DNA of 64,000 nt from an uncultured Bacteroides sp. (GTDB taxonomy: Bacteria; Bacteroidota; Bacteroidia; Bacteroidales; Bacteroidaceae): assembly GCA_900766005.1 (NCBI GenBank), contig CAAFTU010000065.1, forward strand, positions 1 to 64,000, written 5' to 3'. Of this stretch, positions 18,196-26,098 are shown in pieces (within the stretch, counting starts at the first letter, position 1; each line of letters starts with the position of its first letter). The notes under the pieces are model-generated. The model made no database searches. It was not told the origin of the DNA and worked only from the letters and a program-made list of their open reading frames with translations. A program made the translations under genes and the position numbers.

Positions 18196-19381
18196 ATCCG
18201 TTTTTTCTCCTACATATAGCCAGCAACACGGTGGAGATTACTCCAGACAGCAGACTGCAAGCCATTGCAAAGATAATGCTTCCTATTAAATATTGCTCTA
18301 AAACTGATTTGACATTTTCAAGAGAAAGGTCTCCGAGATGCAAATCGGGAGGATTACCCAGTACCATGCAGCCTGTCCGGTAACTGCCGTACAGCAATAG
18401 GGGAATCATGGGTGGAATACTGATATTGGCGGCGACAAGGGCAATCACTTTATTCAGTCTGAACAGATGCGCAAGAAAGAGGGTGATCAGCATCTGATAA
18501 CCCCATAACGGAACGATACCCATAAAAATCCCCAGCATGATGGCGAGTACAATCTTCAGGTTGGATTCCCGTGTATTCAGCACATGGTCGGTGAAGAATC
18601 GCTTGCAGTTGCTCCATGACAGTTTGCGGAGCAGGTTACGGGGAACAATCCAAAGGCAGGTAATCAGCACCAGCACCGTGTTCAGCACACTGATACGGGT
18701 AAAATCCCGGAACGGCCGGAAATGGGATACCCGTTCTGCTTGCGGGGGATAATACACGTGGATGGGAATGTTCTTCACCGCTACATCTCCCCATGCGGCA
18801 AAGACGATGGCTTCCAACTCAAATTCGTATTTGGCGGTGTACCAGCAGCTTTGCACATTCATTTTGCGCAGAGGGTAAAGGCGGTATCCCGATTGTGTAT
18901 CTTCCAGTTTCAGCCCGGTTTCCAGTCTGAACCAGAAATTAGAGAATTTATTGGCAAAGGTATTCTTGCCCGGCATATTGTCGGAGGCTAAGTTTCGGGC
19001 GCCTACCAGCAGCGTGTCGGGCTCTTTTTCAATGGCTTCGATAAAACAGGGAATATCGGAAGCGAAATGCTGTCCGTCCGAATCGATGGTGATGGCATAG
19101 CGGAAACCTTCTTTTTTTGCTTGGGAAAGACCGTGCTTTAAAGCGGTTCCTTTTCCTTTATTGACAGGATGGGTAATGGTGCGGATAGCCGGATATTGTT
19201 CCAGAATGTTGGCCGTATCATCCGTAGAGCCGTCATTGACGACAATGATATCGTCTGCATACCTGCATACCTCCTCAATGACTGCCGCCAGTGTCTTCCC
19301 GTTGTTGTAGGTGGGAATAACGACGACAATCTCCAGTTCCTTTAGTTTCTTCCGCCAAACCGATGTTGTGTTTGTACTCAT
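18188..19381 (-). CDS. Family 2 glycosyltransferase fused to a DUF2062 membrane domain
   Basis: 397 residues. The first 230 are a GT-A glycosyltransferase of the dolichol-phosphate type: VVIPTYNNGKTLAAVI, then IVVNDGSTDDT and the metal site TIDSDGQH (DXD). The rest is a DUF2062 membrane domain (LAIMLGIFMGIVPLWGYQMLI, then LVAANISIPPMIPLLLYGSYRTG). DUF2062 modules accompany cell-envelope glycosyltransferases in Bacteroidetes. In this cluster it probably adds a sugar to the pigment or its lipid anchor; substrate unknown. It is the first gene of the operon running to 9904, and its start codon lies 81 nt below the promoter box at 19462. Confidence 0.85.
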   Translation of the reverse strand: MSTNTTSVWRKKLKELEIVVVIPTYNNGKTLAAVIEEVCRYADDIIVVNDGSTDDTANILEQYPAIRTITHPVNKGKGTALKHGLSQAKKEGFRYAITIDSDGQHFASDIPCFIEAIEKEPDTLLVGARNLASDNMPGKNTFANKFSNFWFRLETGLKLEDTQSGYRLYPLRKMNVQSCWYTAKYEFELEAIVFAAWGDVAVKNIPIHVYYPPQAERVSHFRPFRDFTRISVLNTVLVLITCLWIVPRNLLRKLSWSNCKRFFTDHVLNTRESNLKIVLAIMLGIFMGIVPLWGYQMLITLFLAHLFRLNKVIALVAANISIPPMIPLLLYGSYRTGCMVLGNPPDLHLGDLSLENVKSVLEQYLIGSIIFAMACSLLSGVISTVLLAICRRKNGYD

Positions 19382-19461
19382 CTTGTTTTTCAGTCAAACT
19401 ATTCAGATACGTTTGGGATGAATGTTTTCGTACCTGAACTTATGTGGTTTCTAATGGGTGA

Positions 19462-19478
19462 CAAAGATAGTATATTTT
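19462..19478 (-). promoter_or_regulatory. Promoter of the GT2-MMPL-oxidoreductase-C45-ligase operon
   Basis: The minus strand reads AAAATATACTATCTTTG, ending in the -7 box TATCTTTG (plus-strand 19462-19469). The identical 17-mer stands in front of the LolA gene at 22722, which suggests joint control of the two operons. Confidence 0.6.
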
Positions 19479-19502
19479 CGGATGCGGGCATTCTGGCGTT
19501 AA

Positions 19503-20687
19503 TTATTTATTTGGAGATGCATTTTTAATTTTAAAGCAGGTAAACACCAACTTGTTCTCGTCGAATTGCGGATTTTCCAGATTGTTCTCGGATATATACA
19601 GTCCTTCCCTTCCCACAAAACTCTTTTTATAGAAATATTTCTTTCCGGGGAATTTTGTTTCTCCGATGATTTCAAAATCCGCGTTCAGTACAATGACGGA
19701 GAACTCCTTTCCTTTGGGTTCGTCATAGGGGCTTTCGTTGGAAGCCAGTTTGTAAGGCATTTCAGCAAAACGGTAGTACACATTGCGGTATTTGTCATAC
19801 ATGATATGCCAATATCTAGGATTTTCATTGAGTTTTATAATAGCATTAATGCCTTCCATAGAATTACCCAGTTTGGGCTTCATGCTTTTCAGATATCTGC
19901 TTTTGGCGTTATACCATCGGATATGTTTCAAGTCATCTGTAACCATCAGGCTGTCATATCCGAAAAATCCACAGACCAAACGGCTCTCTTTGTAGTTGTA
20001 ATCATAACTAAAACCGTATCCTCCTGCGATATTGTCATATTCCTCTTTAAAGATGGGTGGATAGAAAATAGGAATCCATTTAACTTCTCCTGTTCTCAGA
20101 TCCTGTGAGGCGAACATATGGGTTCTAGGCCAGTCTTCCTTTTTCATATCGGGTTTTAAAATTTCTTGGCGTAGAAATATGCATGAGTCTTTGATAAAAG
20201 CAGGTGCATTGTAGTAACTGCCAAAAGACAAGGGTGTAAATCTGCCTTCAGGAGTTTGGAAATTATAGTTTCGTATTATTTCCCCTTGAGAGTTTATGGA
20301 ACTGAGCCGACTGATATTATTCTGTGCAACTAATATATATTGAGAATCGGGGGAAGGTCTACTGCCGAATACAGCTGGTAGCCCGTTGGGACCTGTCTTG
20401 TGAAGAGGTATCCGTTTGGCTATCTGTTGATTCTCTATATCAAAAATGACAATGTCATATAATGATTTTTGTGTATTCTCAAAGTGAAGGTATTCTTTCC
20501 CGTTTTCTTCGAATTGGAACATGGATTTGCTTAAGTAATAGGTCTGTTCGTCTAAAGGGAAAGCCAGCTGTTTTTCTGCTACCAGTTCTACTTCGTTCTG
20601 TTTGCCAGCTTCGTTTTTTGGGGAGGACTGGCAAGATACGAGGATAAATATAGAAAAGAGTGATATAAAAAGGAGTGTTCGATTCAT
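19503..20687 (-). CDS. DUF4221 / BF3164-like lipoprotein
   Basis: 394 residues with a lipoprotein signal (LLFISLFSIFILVSCQSS). The mature part has repeated short beta motifs such as YLHFENTQKSLYDIVIFDIEN and SRLSSINSQGEIIRNYNF, typical of the six-bladed TolB/BF3164-like proteins of Bacteroidales. The function of the family is unknown. In my experience it is often next to NVEALA peptides, as it is here (gene at 20760). It has no evident link with polyene synthesis and appears to have been placed between two parts of the cluster. A hairpin at 20714 separates it from the NVEALA gene. Confidence 0.7.
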   Translation of the reverse strand: MNRTLLFISLFSIFILVSCQSSPKNEAGKQNEVELVAEKQLAFPLDEQTYYLSKSMFQFEENGKEYLHFENTQKSLYDIVIFDIENQQIAKRIPLHKTGPNGLPAVFGSRPSPDSQYILVAQNNISRLSSINSQGEIIRNYNFQTPEGRFTPLSFGSYYNAPAFIKDSCIFLRQEILKPDMKKEDWPRTHMFASQDLRTGEVKWIPIFYPPIFKEEYDNIAGGYGFSYDYNYKESRLVCGFFGYDSLMVTDDLKHIRWYNAKSRYLKSMKPKLGNSMEGINAIIKLNENPRYWHIMYDKYRNVYYRFAEMPYKLASNESPYDEPKGKEFSVIVLNADFEIIGETKFPGKKYFYKKSFVGREGLYISENNLENPQFDENKLVFTCFKIKNASPNK

Positions 20688-20713
20688 AATATTTTCGGTT
20701 TTATGATGTATGT

Positions 20714-20751
20714 AATTTATGTGACCGGATTTCTAACCGGCCACATAAATT
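20714..20751 (-). terminator. Hairpin between the NVEALA and DUF4221 genes
   Basis: AATTTATGTG (20714-20723) pairs with CACATAAATT (20742-20751), and CCGG pairs with CCGG inside after one mismatch. It follows the NVEALA stop by 8 nt, so it may end or partly attenuate transcription before the lipoprotein gene. Confidence 0.5.
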
Positions 20752-20759
20752 GTTGGTTG

Positions 20760-21044
20760 TTAATTGGTAGGAGCACCATGATTCCCACCTTCTCCTGAAC
20801 CTTCACCGGGGGCACCTACCTCTACTCCGGTGCCGCATTTACCATCTTCACTGATACACACAGTGCCTGTAGCAGCCATTTTGCAATTTTCCCATTCAGC
20901 TTCGAAAGCACAGTACTTTGGACCCCCTCGTGGCATTTGCACGGCAGGTGCTCCAAACACTACTTCCTCATTAGAAGAGTGGAGGTTCAAGCTTATTGCA
21001 AATGTTGCAATAACAGCCATAATCATTGTGAATTTTGTTTTCAT
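20760..21044 (-). CDS. NVEALA-type exported peptide
   Basis: 94 residues from MKTKFTMIMAVIATF; a second ATG three codons upstream (21053) is possible. After a hydrophobic N-terminus comes SSNEEVVFGAPA, a degenerate form of the NVEALA motif that names this Bacteroidales family, and then a short mature region with four cysteines (YCAFEAEWENC, then TVCISEDGKC). The tail is Gly-rich (GEGSGEGGNHGAP). Members are thought to be secreted; their role is unknown. The even cysteine count would allow two disulfides. It pairs with the DUF4221 lipoprotein and sits inside the pigment cluster. Confidence 0.65.
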   Translation of the reverse strand: MKTKFTMIMAVIATFAISLNLHSSNEEVVFGAPAVQMPRGGPKYCAFEAEWENCKMAATGTVCISEDGKCGTGVEVGAPGEGSGEGGNHGAPTN

Positions 21045-21152
21045 AGGTGTCATATTTATAATTGTCTGAATATAAGATGTTTAATGGGTGTTGACAACTA
21101 TAAATGGACTTATTGTTCTTGCTATTATGGATATTTAACAGAAGGACTTGCT

Positions 21153-21533
21153 TCATTGATACTTACTTGCCATCAGTACCGCTTTCAACTTGATAAATTC
21201 TTTTCCATTACAAATGCCTTCTGCCTGCAACTTGAAAAGATGCTCTTCCGTTTTTTCTAATCGGATAAACAGCTGTAGTAGCGGAGTTTCCAGCGGGTTG
21301 ATGGCAGACAGGAATTTGGAAGAAGCAATCTGTACATACTGCAAAGGTTGGTTGGCGATCTGTTCGGCACTTTCTTTTATTATCTGTAAGGTACAGACGC
21401 CCGGAACCACCGGCTGTCCGGGGAAATGACCTTGATAGAGCACATGGCCGGGATTCAGCTCTATCTCTATTGCCTGTTTTCCGTCTTCTCTTTCCTTTAT
21501 ATGAATGATTTTATAAAAGTTCTCCAGCAGCAT
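21153..21533 (-). CDS. FabZ/ApeI-like 3-hydroxyacyl-ACP dehydratase
   Basis: 126 residues, a single hot-dog domain. The segment GHVLYQGHFPGQPVVPGVCTLQ contains the FabZ-type His in GHFPGQP, placed as in other dehydratases near residue 36. The C-terminal strand KLQAEGICNGKEFIKLKAVL completes the fold. It should remove water from a 3-hydroxyacyl-ACP during polyene extension, alongside the second dehydratase at 29704. It starts 1 nt after the lipoprotein gene at 21535, so it is the last gene of the LolA operon. Confidence 0.8.
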   Translation of the reverse strand: MLLENFYKIIHIKEREDGKQAIEIELNPGHVLYQGHFPGQPVVPGVCTLQIIKESAEQIANQPLQYVQIASSKFLSAINPLETPLLQLFIRLEKTEEHLFKLQAEGICNGKEFIKLKAVLMASKYQ

Positions 21534-21534
21534 T

Positions 21535-22077
21535 TCAAGGGTTGTTTATGTTCAGTTTGTCCAATTGGATTCTTAACCGTATCAGCGGATGCTTGATTTG
21601 TACTTTCTCCGCCTGTCCGTTTACAAAGCCGGACAAGGTGAATACCGTCTTTCCAAATCCTTTGCCACTGATTCTTTGCTCAAAAGTACTACTTTTCTTT
21701 TTAATACGTGCTTTTTCACTCTTTAGAAATAGATTTTTGAAATCAGTTTCCAGTATTTTCAGCATCTTTTTCTTCCTCATCGGTTCAATGCAACTGTTTA
21801 CTATGAAGGTGTCGCAGTGCAGGGAGAAGTCAAAAAGGCTGAGGCCAAAGTAAGTGGATCCCAGGATACGGATTTCGTTATCAGGCATTTGGCGGACAAT
21901 GAGCATTCCGCTGAAATGATGTTTCATGAAATCCAGTTGCAAGTTGTACTTTTGCGACTGTGCTTCTGCCTGCAGGATGGGAGGCAGTGCCGTAGCTTCC
22001 CCTGTCACCCGGTGTGAGCAGGAGAGCAGGATAAACAGCAACAGCAGCCAGCTAGCGTATCGTAAACTTTGCCTCAT
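21535..22077 (-). CDS. Lipoprotein of the aryl-polyene export unit
   Basis: 180 residues with a lipoprotein signal (WLLLLFILLSCSHRVTG). The mature region is beta-rich (KYNLQLDFMKHHFSGMLIVRQM, then IRILGSTYFGLSLFDFSLH). I place it by position and shape with the small outer-membrane lipoproteins (DUF3261 type) that accompany LolA homologues in proteobacterial aryl-polyene clusters; sequence similarity to that family is not certain. By analogy with LolB it could receive the pigment or its anchor at the outer membrane. Its start overlaps the LolA gene by 26 nt. Confidence 0.6.
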   Translation of the reverse strand: MRQSLRYASWLLLLFILLSCSHRVTGEATALPPILQAEAQSQKYNLQLDFMKHHFSGMLIVRQMPDNEIRILGSTYFGLSLFDFSLHCDTFIVNSCIEPMRKKKMLKILETDFKNLFLKSEKARIKKKSSTFEQRISGKGFGKTVFTLSGFVNGQAEKVQIKHPLIRLRIQLDKLNINNP

Positions 22078-22678
22078 CTTTCAAAGAATTGAATTTCTTG
22101 TCCGAGAATTCGTATTCGGTATAGTTGGTTGCGGTTTCCGATAAACGTAGTTTGTGGACAGACATGTCTTTTTTGTCTAAATAAATTTGAATCTGGTTGA
22201 TATATGCCTGTATCGCTTTGCTGACGGGCTTGATTTGAATGAGATAGTAATGGGCGTCTTCAAAATATTCCAAAGCATAGCCGGGCGACATGTTGGACAG
22301 GTCGCCCACCATGCAGGCGGTAAGCATATCCTGCATTTGGTTCATCATCTTATTGGAGTGAAGGTCCATGATGCTTTTCTTTCCGTCCGATACTATTTTC
22401 AGTTGGTTGTTGTTGATCACGATAAGGTAGTTCATGGGCTGTGCGTAGTCCATGCATATCTTATTGCTCTTTTTATAATAGAACTTTCCTTTCGAGGTTA
22501 TTTTCTCATCGAATACATCCAGATATTTTATCTGAGTGAAATTACTTTCGATGGACTCTATATTTTTAGCCTCTTGCAGCAGACGGGCTTCAAAATCTTT
22601 CAGATCAGTAAGTTTCTTCATCTGTTGGGCTTGCATCGGCAGGACTGTACAGAACATCAAGAGCAAAAGTATTTTCAT
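22052..22678 (-). CDS. LolA-like periplasmic lipid carrier
   Basis: 208 residues from MKILLLLMFCTVLPMQAQ, a Sec signal. The mature part follows the LolA half-barrel pattern: IESIESNFTQIKYLDVFDEKITSKGKF at the start (the QxK-type first strand), then YKKSNKICMDYAQPMNYLIVINN and DKKDMSVHKLRLSETATNYTEYEF. LolA homologues are standard members of aryl-polyene clusters and are thought to ferry the lipid-like product across the periplasm. It is the first gene of its operon, 44 nt below the promoter box. An ATG three codons upstream (22687) is also possible. Confidence 0.82.
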   Translation of the reverse strand: MKILLLLMFCTVLPMQAQQMKKLTDLKDFEARLLQEAKNIESIESNFTQIKYLDVFDEKITSKGKFYYKKSNKICMDYAQPMNYLIVINNNQLKIVSDGKKSIMDLHSNKMMNQMQDMLTACMVGDLSNMSPGYALEYFEDAHYYLIQIKPVSKAIQAYINQIQIYLDKKDMSVHKLRLSETATNYTEYEFSDKKFNSLKDEAKFTIR

Positions 22679-22721
22679 GTAGGTCATACTTTATAGAGGT
22701 TTATCCGTTTGTAATGGGAAG

Positions 22722-22738
22722 CAAAGATAGTATATTTT
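22722..22738 (-). promoter_or_regulatory. Promoter of the LolA-lipoprotein-dehydratase operon
   Basis: The minus strand reads AAAATATACTATCTTTG with the -7 box TATCTTTG at plus-strand 22722-22729. It is identical over 17 nt to the promoter at 19462. Confidence 0.6.
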
Positions 22739-22911
22739 GAGAAACCATTCATACCTTTATCGCTTATTTACGATTTTTACCTGTTTCTACAATCGTTCAC
22801 ATGGGCAATTATAATGAATAAAAAAGTTATATTTCTGCGTTGCAATATTTTTTTGTTTTATCACGGCATGTTATTGTTAATCAATAATTTATAGTGACGA
22901 ATCCTCCTGTA

Positions 22912-23335
22912 TCCCCCTCGAAACGGTTTATCCGTTTTCTCTGTCGGAGTCAGTTTGGCAGAAAGCGTCATTATGCAGGATGAAGGTCTGTTGGAATTCT
23001 TGTAAGGAGAACGGTAGGATATGATTTTCACTTAGGTGAAGATGGGTTTTCACCTGTGTGAAGAGCTGTTGTCACCAGTGTGAAACCACCGTTTCAAACT
23101 GGTGAAGCAACAGTATATATCGGAAGTTTACACACTGACATCCTATTAAGTTGAACGAAAGTACAGCATATCCTGTCAGATTTAATCTGATATCTGCGCT
23201 TCTCTTGCAAATAACGGGTGAATGTTCCACTCCATCGCTTACATACCGGTTTGGGGGTATTACAGACTTTTTTACACGGCAAGTTGTTGGTAATGAGTGG
23301 AATGAAGTGGCGGAAGAATTTTATGTTTTACGTAA
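22912..23335. repeat. Dispersed element, copy A, with a 22-nt periodic palindrome array
   Basis: This fills most of the 750-nt gene-free stretch 22679-23430. Four 14-nt palindromes of the form TTCACnnnnGTGAA, some degenerate, start at 23027, 23049, 23071 and 23093, exactly 22 nt apart with unlike 8-nt spacers. The element begins with CGAAACGGTTT and ends with TTGGTAATGAGTG (23287-23299) and TTTTATGTTTTA. Copy B at 57476 has the same order of landmarks. No convincing ORF spans it on either strand. The remaining sequence, 22739-22911, is AT-rich with nothing recognisable. Confidence 0.7.
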
Positions 23336-23430
23336 GACGAAGTTATCTTTTTATCGGTTTGATCATGAAGGGTGAACCAGGTCTCGTTTCTGGAACTTGG
23401 TGATGTTGCTGTTGAAAATATAGAAGAAAT

Positions 23431-24123
23431 TTATTTTGTCATGTCCTTTATCAGCCTATCTAACGCTACTACCGTATACCCCTCTTTTTCTATAAAGTCC
23501 AGAACTTGTACCAGCAGCCTGTCACTATCGGGCATCCGGTCATGTAGCAGAAGGATGGAGCCCGGAACGAGCCGTTTCTTGATGTGTTTGATAATTTTTT
23601 CAGGAGTGGGTTGCTGAGTGTCCAGTGTGCGGATGTTCCAACCAATGGGGATGTATCCCAGCCTGCGCACTGCTTTAGCCAGGGTAGGATTGGTCACTCC
23701 GAAAGGCGGCCGGAACCATCGGACCGGTTGACCGGTTACTTTTTCCAATTCTTGCTGGCAGGTAATTAAATCATGGCACATCCGTTTGAAGGTATAGAGA
23801 GGAAAATAGCCGGAATGGGAGAAGGAATGATTCCCGATACGATGTCCTTCTTTGATGATTTGCCGGAGCAGTTCTTCATTGCCTTTTATCTTGTTTCCGA
23901 TGCAAAAAAAGCAGGCCGGTATGTGTTTTTCTCTTAACACTTTCAGCACTTTGGGGGTCTGTATCGGATCGGGCCCGTCATCAAAAGTGATGGCTATGAT
24001 TTTCTCTTCGGTTTTCTTGCAACAGAAGACACGCATGTAAATACAGGCACGGATGCTGTAAGAAGCGTAAAAGAAATAGGCCATGACGCTTACTATGATG
24101 ACTACAGAAACTAGGATGTGCAT
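23431..24123 (-). CDS. Membrane-anchored NodB-type polysaccharide deacetylase
   Basis: 230 residues. An N-terminal membrane helix (ILVSVVIIVSVMAYFFYASY) anchors a NodB domain that has all five family motifs: TFDDGP (metal and base Asp), HSFSH (metal His pair), RPPFG, a late IGWNI segment and LLHD. These enzymes remove acetyl groups from sugar amides. Homologues are found in flexirubin and aryl-polyene clusters, where the target is not settled; acting on a glycosyl or lipid anchor is plausible. In the ancestral arrangement its ATG probably lay within the 3' end of the ketosynthase gene now at 25142, before the KilA-N insertion separated them. Confidence 0.88.
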   Translation of the reverse strand: MHILVSVVIIVSVMAYFFYASYSIRACIYMRVFCCKKTEEKIIAITFDDGPDPIQTPKVLKVLREKHIPACFFCIGNKIKGNEELLRQIIKEGHRIGNHSFSHSGYFPLYTFKRMCHDLITCQQELEKVTGQPVRWFRPPFGVTNPTLAKAVRRLGYIPIGWNIRTLDTQQPTPEKIIKHIKKRLVPGSILLLHDRMPDSDRLLVQVLDFIEKEGYTVVALDRLIKDMTK

Positions 24124-24148
24124 TGCTTGATTAAGATGATTGAGTGAT
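24075..24148. repeat. 74-bp direct repeat, left copy
   Basis: Matches 25106-25179 at 73 of 74 positions; the only difference is T at 24124 against C at 25155. This copy carries the intact 5' end of the deacetylase gene plus the duplicated last codons and stop of the ketosynthase-like gene. Confidence 0.95.
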
Positions 24149-25105
24149 ACTTTAATAAATGATCTTGTAGAGATTATTCTAATTGTTTGTCATTATCTGT
24201 CAGTATTCTGAACTTTTTTTCGGTATCAATCGTATTCAAGTGTGCTAATTGCTCTTTGGCCATCTGCCGAAGATGAGTAAACCTTTTAGACTTGTCCACC
24301 TTACGCTTGATTAACTCTGCATTGAAGGATTCCATATTCGATAATACGACTAATTCATTTATGCTTGCTACATCTCTGATATTGATATTCTTATCTGCGT
24401 ATTGTGGATTTGCTTCACGCCATTGTCTTGCGGTACATCCCCATAATGCGAGATTTAACAAATCAGCTTCATCGGCATAAACAAGTTTTTGATTGAAATC
24501 TTCTACTTTAGGTATAATAAAGTCTTTGATTGCATCCGTATGTATGGAATAATTTACTTTACTAAGTATTCTTTTTACGTTCCATTCACTTAATAAAGGG
24601 TGTGATTCTGCTTCTTTAAGTCTTTGGTATTCTTTGATGAGATATAGTTTAAATTCAGGGCTGAGCCAAGTCCCGAATTCAAAAGCTATGTCTTTATGGG
24701 CAAAAGTTCCCCCATATCGCCCGGGCTTGGATATAATCCCTATTGCTTTAGTTTTTTCTATCCATTGTTTGGGGGTTAGGGTGAAACTGTTTGTTCCACT
24801 CTCCATTTTAAAAGCATCGAATTCGATGCCTTTAAAATTTGGATTATTTAGTTTTTCCCATAACCCTAGAAAATCAATCGTACTACGTAGACGCATCCAG
24901 TTTTGTATAATGTAGTTAGTACGTTCTCTGTCTTTGAAATGTGCCATGTCTGTCAGGCAGATATAATCATTATTATCAGGTCTTACAGATATGGATATAT
25001 CAATATTCGTAACAGTTATTTTCTTCATTATTTCTACTACTTTTATTTTATGAGGGATAAAGTTAAGCATTATTCCTGTTTTCAGTATCTTAAAAGCATC
25101 TTTTT
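24149..25105 (-). mobile_element. Candidate 957-bp mobile unit carrying a KilA-N gene
   Basis: The segment between the two 74-bp direct repeats holds one gene and about 100 nt of flank. It looks more AT-rich than the neighbouring genes. It interrupts two genes that would otherwise overlap, and the repeat restores both gene ends. No transposase, integrase or terminal inverted repeat is visible, so the mechanism is unknown. Confidence 0.6.
24174..25028 (-). CDS. KilA-N domain protein
   Basis: 284 residues from MKKITVTNIDISI; an upstream in-frame ATG at 25070 gives a longer but less likely N-terminus. The KilA-N domain covers about residues 5-145: DNNDYICLTDMAHF, then RNYIIQNW-like helices and the signature YGGTFAHKDIAFEFGTWLSPEF followed by KEYQRLKE. 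The C-terminal half is helical, with WGCTARQWREANPQ and INELVVLSNMESFNAELI. KilA-N is a DNA-binding domain of phages and mobile elements, and this type is seen scattered singly in Bacteroides genomes. It is foreign to pigment synthesis and is bounded by direct repeats. Confidence 0.85.
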   Translation of the reverse strand: MKKITVTNIDISISVRPDNNDYICLTDMAHFKDRERTNYIIQNWMRLRSTIDFLGLWEKLNNPNFKGIEFDAFKMESGTNSFTLTPKQWIEKTKAIGIISKPGRYGGTFAHKDIAFEFGTWLSPEFKLYLIKEYQRLKEAESHPLLSEWNVKRILSKVNYSIHTDAIKDFIIPKVEDFNQKLVYADEADLLNLALWGCTARQWREANPQYADKNINIRDVASINELVVLSNMESFNAELIKRKVDKSKRFTHLRQMAKEQLAHLNTIDTEKKFRILTDNDKQLE

Positions 25106-25179
25106 AATAGGCCATGACGCTTACTATGATGACTACAGAAACTAGGATGTGCATCGCTTGATTAAGATGATTGAGTGAT
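25106..25179. repeat. 74-bp direct repeat, right copy
   Basis: Pairs with 24075-24148. It contains the genuine 3' end and stop (25142-25144) of the ketosynthase-like gene, and after it a dead copy of the deacetylase start: ATG plus 15 codons (MHILVSVVIIVSVMAY) and then a stop. Confidence 0.95.
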
Positions 25180-26095
25180 TGATACCTTGATATTGGTTAT
25201 AAATCAATGCGTAACGGGATGAAGCTTCTTCTTTCAAGGCTTTTGCCGCCATCCAGAGAGCATAGGATGAAGCAGTCTGATATTCTCCGCATTGTTCTTT
25301 AAAGTTGCTATGCAGGGCATGAGGGAACAGACTGTGTTCCAGATCCGTATAAACGGCATCTGTTGCTTCCTGCCCGTTCTTGCCACTGATAAACCAGTCA
25401 ATGTCTTCGGGTGCAAGCCCGTGAGATTTTAGAAAATGATGCATCCTGTTACTGATTTCCGGAGCACTCATCCGGGTGATAAAAGTATCTACCCCTTTCA
25501 GTTCGGCAAAAGTCTGTTCCTCTTTTTGTGCGCTTAACAGGAAAAATTGTGCTCCCTCACCGGCTGTCGTTCCTTTCAACAGTCCTAAACGCTGCTGAAT
25601 GATATGGCTGGTAGGGGTTATTTCATCCATAGCACCTGCCAGTACATGCTGTTTGCCTTCGGCAATGCTTATGATGCCATCTATCAGAGCACTTTCAAAA
25701 CTTAAACCACGGTGTACATACGTAACATTATAAGCATGTATTTTGAGTAGCAAAGCTAGCTGTGCACCCACCGTATTAAAGGTGGACTGAATGAAAGCGG
25801 TGGGATTGAGCATCTGTTCCCGGTTGTCCATCAAGGCGTTCATAAACTTTTCCGTATCGGCCAGACAACCCAGTCCTGTAGCGGTGATAATGGCATCTAC
25901 CTTTTCCGACGGGATATCTTTCAGACATTCCAGTCCGCAGGCTACTCCCATCTTGATCATGCGGCTCATGCGCCTCCGCAGATTGGCGTTGGTGATCATT
26001 TCTTTATAATCAGGTTCCTGTGCGGAGAAATAAGGCTTTTCATTTCTGCTTTCCGCATGGATAGAGGCGATACGGTTGATATATACTGGGCACAT
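25142..26095 (-). CDS. Cysteine-less ketosynthase partner (chain-length-factor type)
   Basis: 317 residues of the ketosynthase N-terminal-like family (PF13723 type), shorter than a catalytic ketosynthase. It keeps the thiolase-fold core: IITATGLGCLADTEKFMNAL, NPTAFIQSTFNTVGAQLAL and GKQHVLAGAMDEITP. Where active ketosynthases have TACSS it reads YVHRGLSFESA, with no cysteine, so it cannot carry a chain. In Xenorhabdus such a protein (ApeC) pairs with ketosynthase ApeO and sets chain length; the same role is inferred here, with the ketosynthase next to it. The last codons lie in the 74-bp repeat. Confidence 0.8.
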   Translation of the reverse strand: MCPVYINRIASIHAESRNEKPYFSAQEPDYKEMITNANLRRRMSRMIKMGVACGLECLKDIPSEKVDAIITATGLGCLADTEKFMNALMDNREQMLNPTAFIQSTFNTVGAQLALLLKIHAYNVTYVHRGLSFESALIDGIISIAEGKQHVLAGAMDEITPTSHIIQQRLGLLKGTTAGEGAQFFLLSAQKEEQTFAELKGVDTFITRMSAPEISNRMHHFLKSHGLAPEDIDWFISGKNGQEATDAVYTDLEHSLFPHALHSNFKEQCGEYQTASSYALWMAAKALKEEASSRYALIYNQYQGINHSIILIKRCTS

Positions 26096-26098
26096 ACG

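Noticed and set aside
23027..23106. CRISPR array
   Set aside because: The 14-nt repeats have only 8-nt spacers and are degenerate palindromes; no cas gene is nearby.
23094..23282. 62-codon minus-strand ORF within dispersed element A, and the 60-codon one at 57685
   Set aside because: The two translations do not align convincingly, so shared coding is unlikely.
24149..25105. Classical insertion sequence
   Set aside because: No transposase motif and no terminal inverted repeats; the 74-bp target duplication is far longer than those of known insertion sequences.
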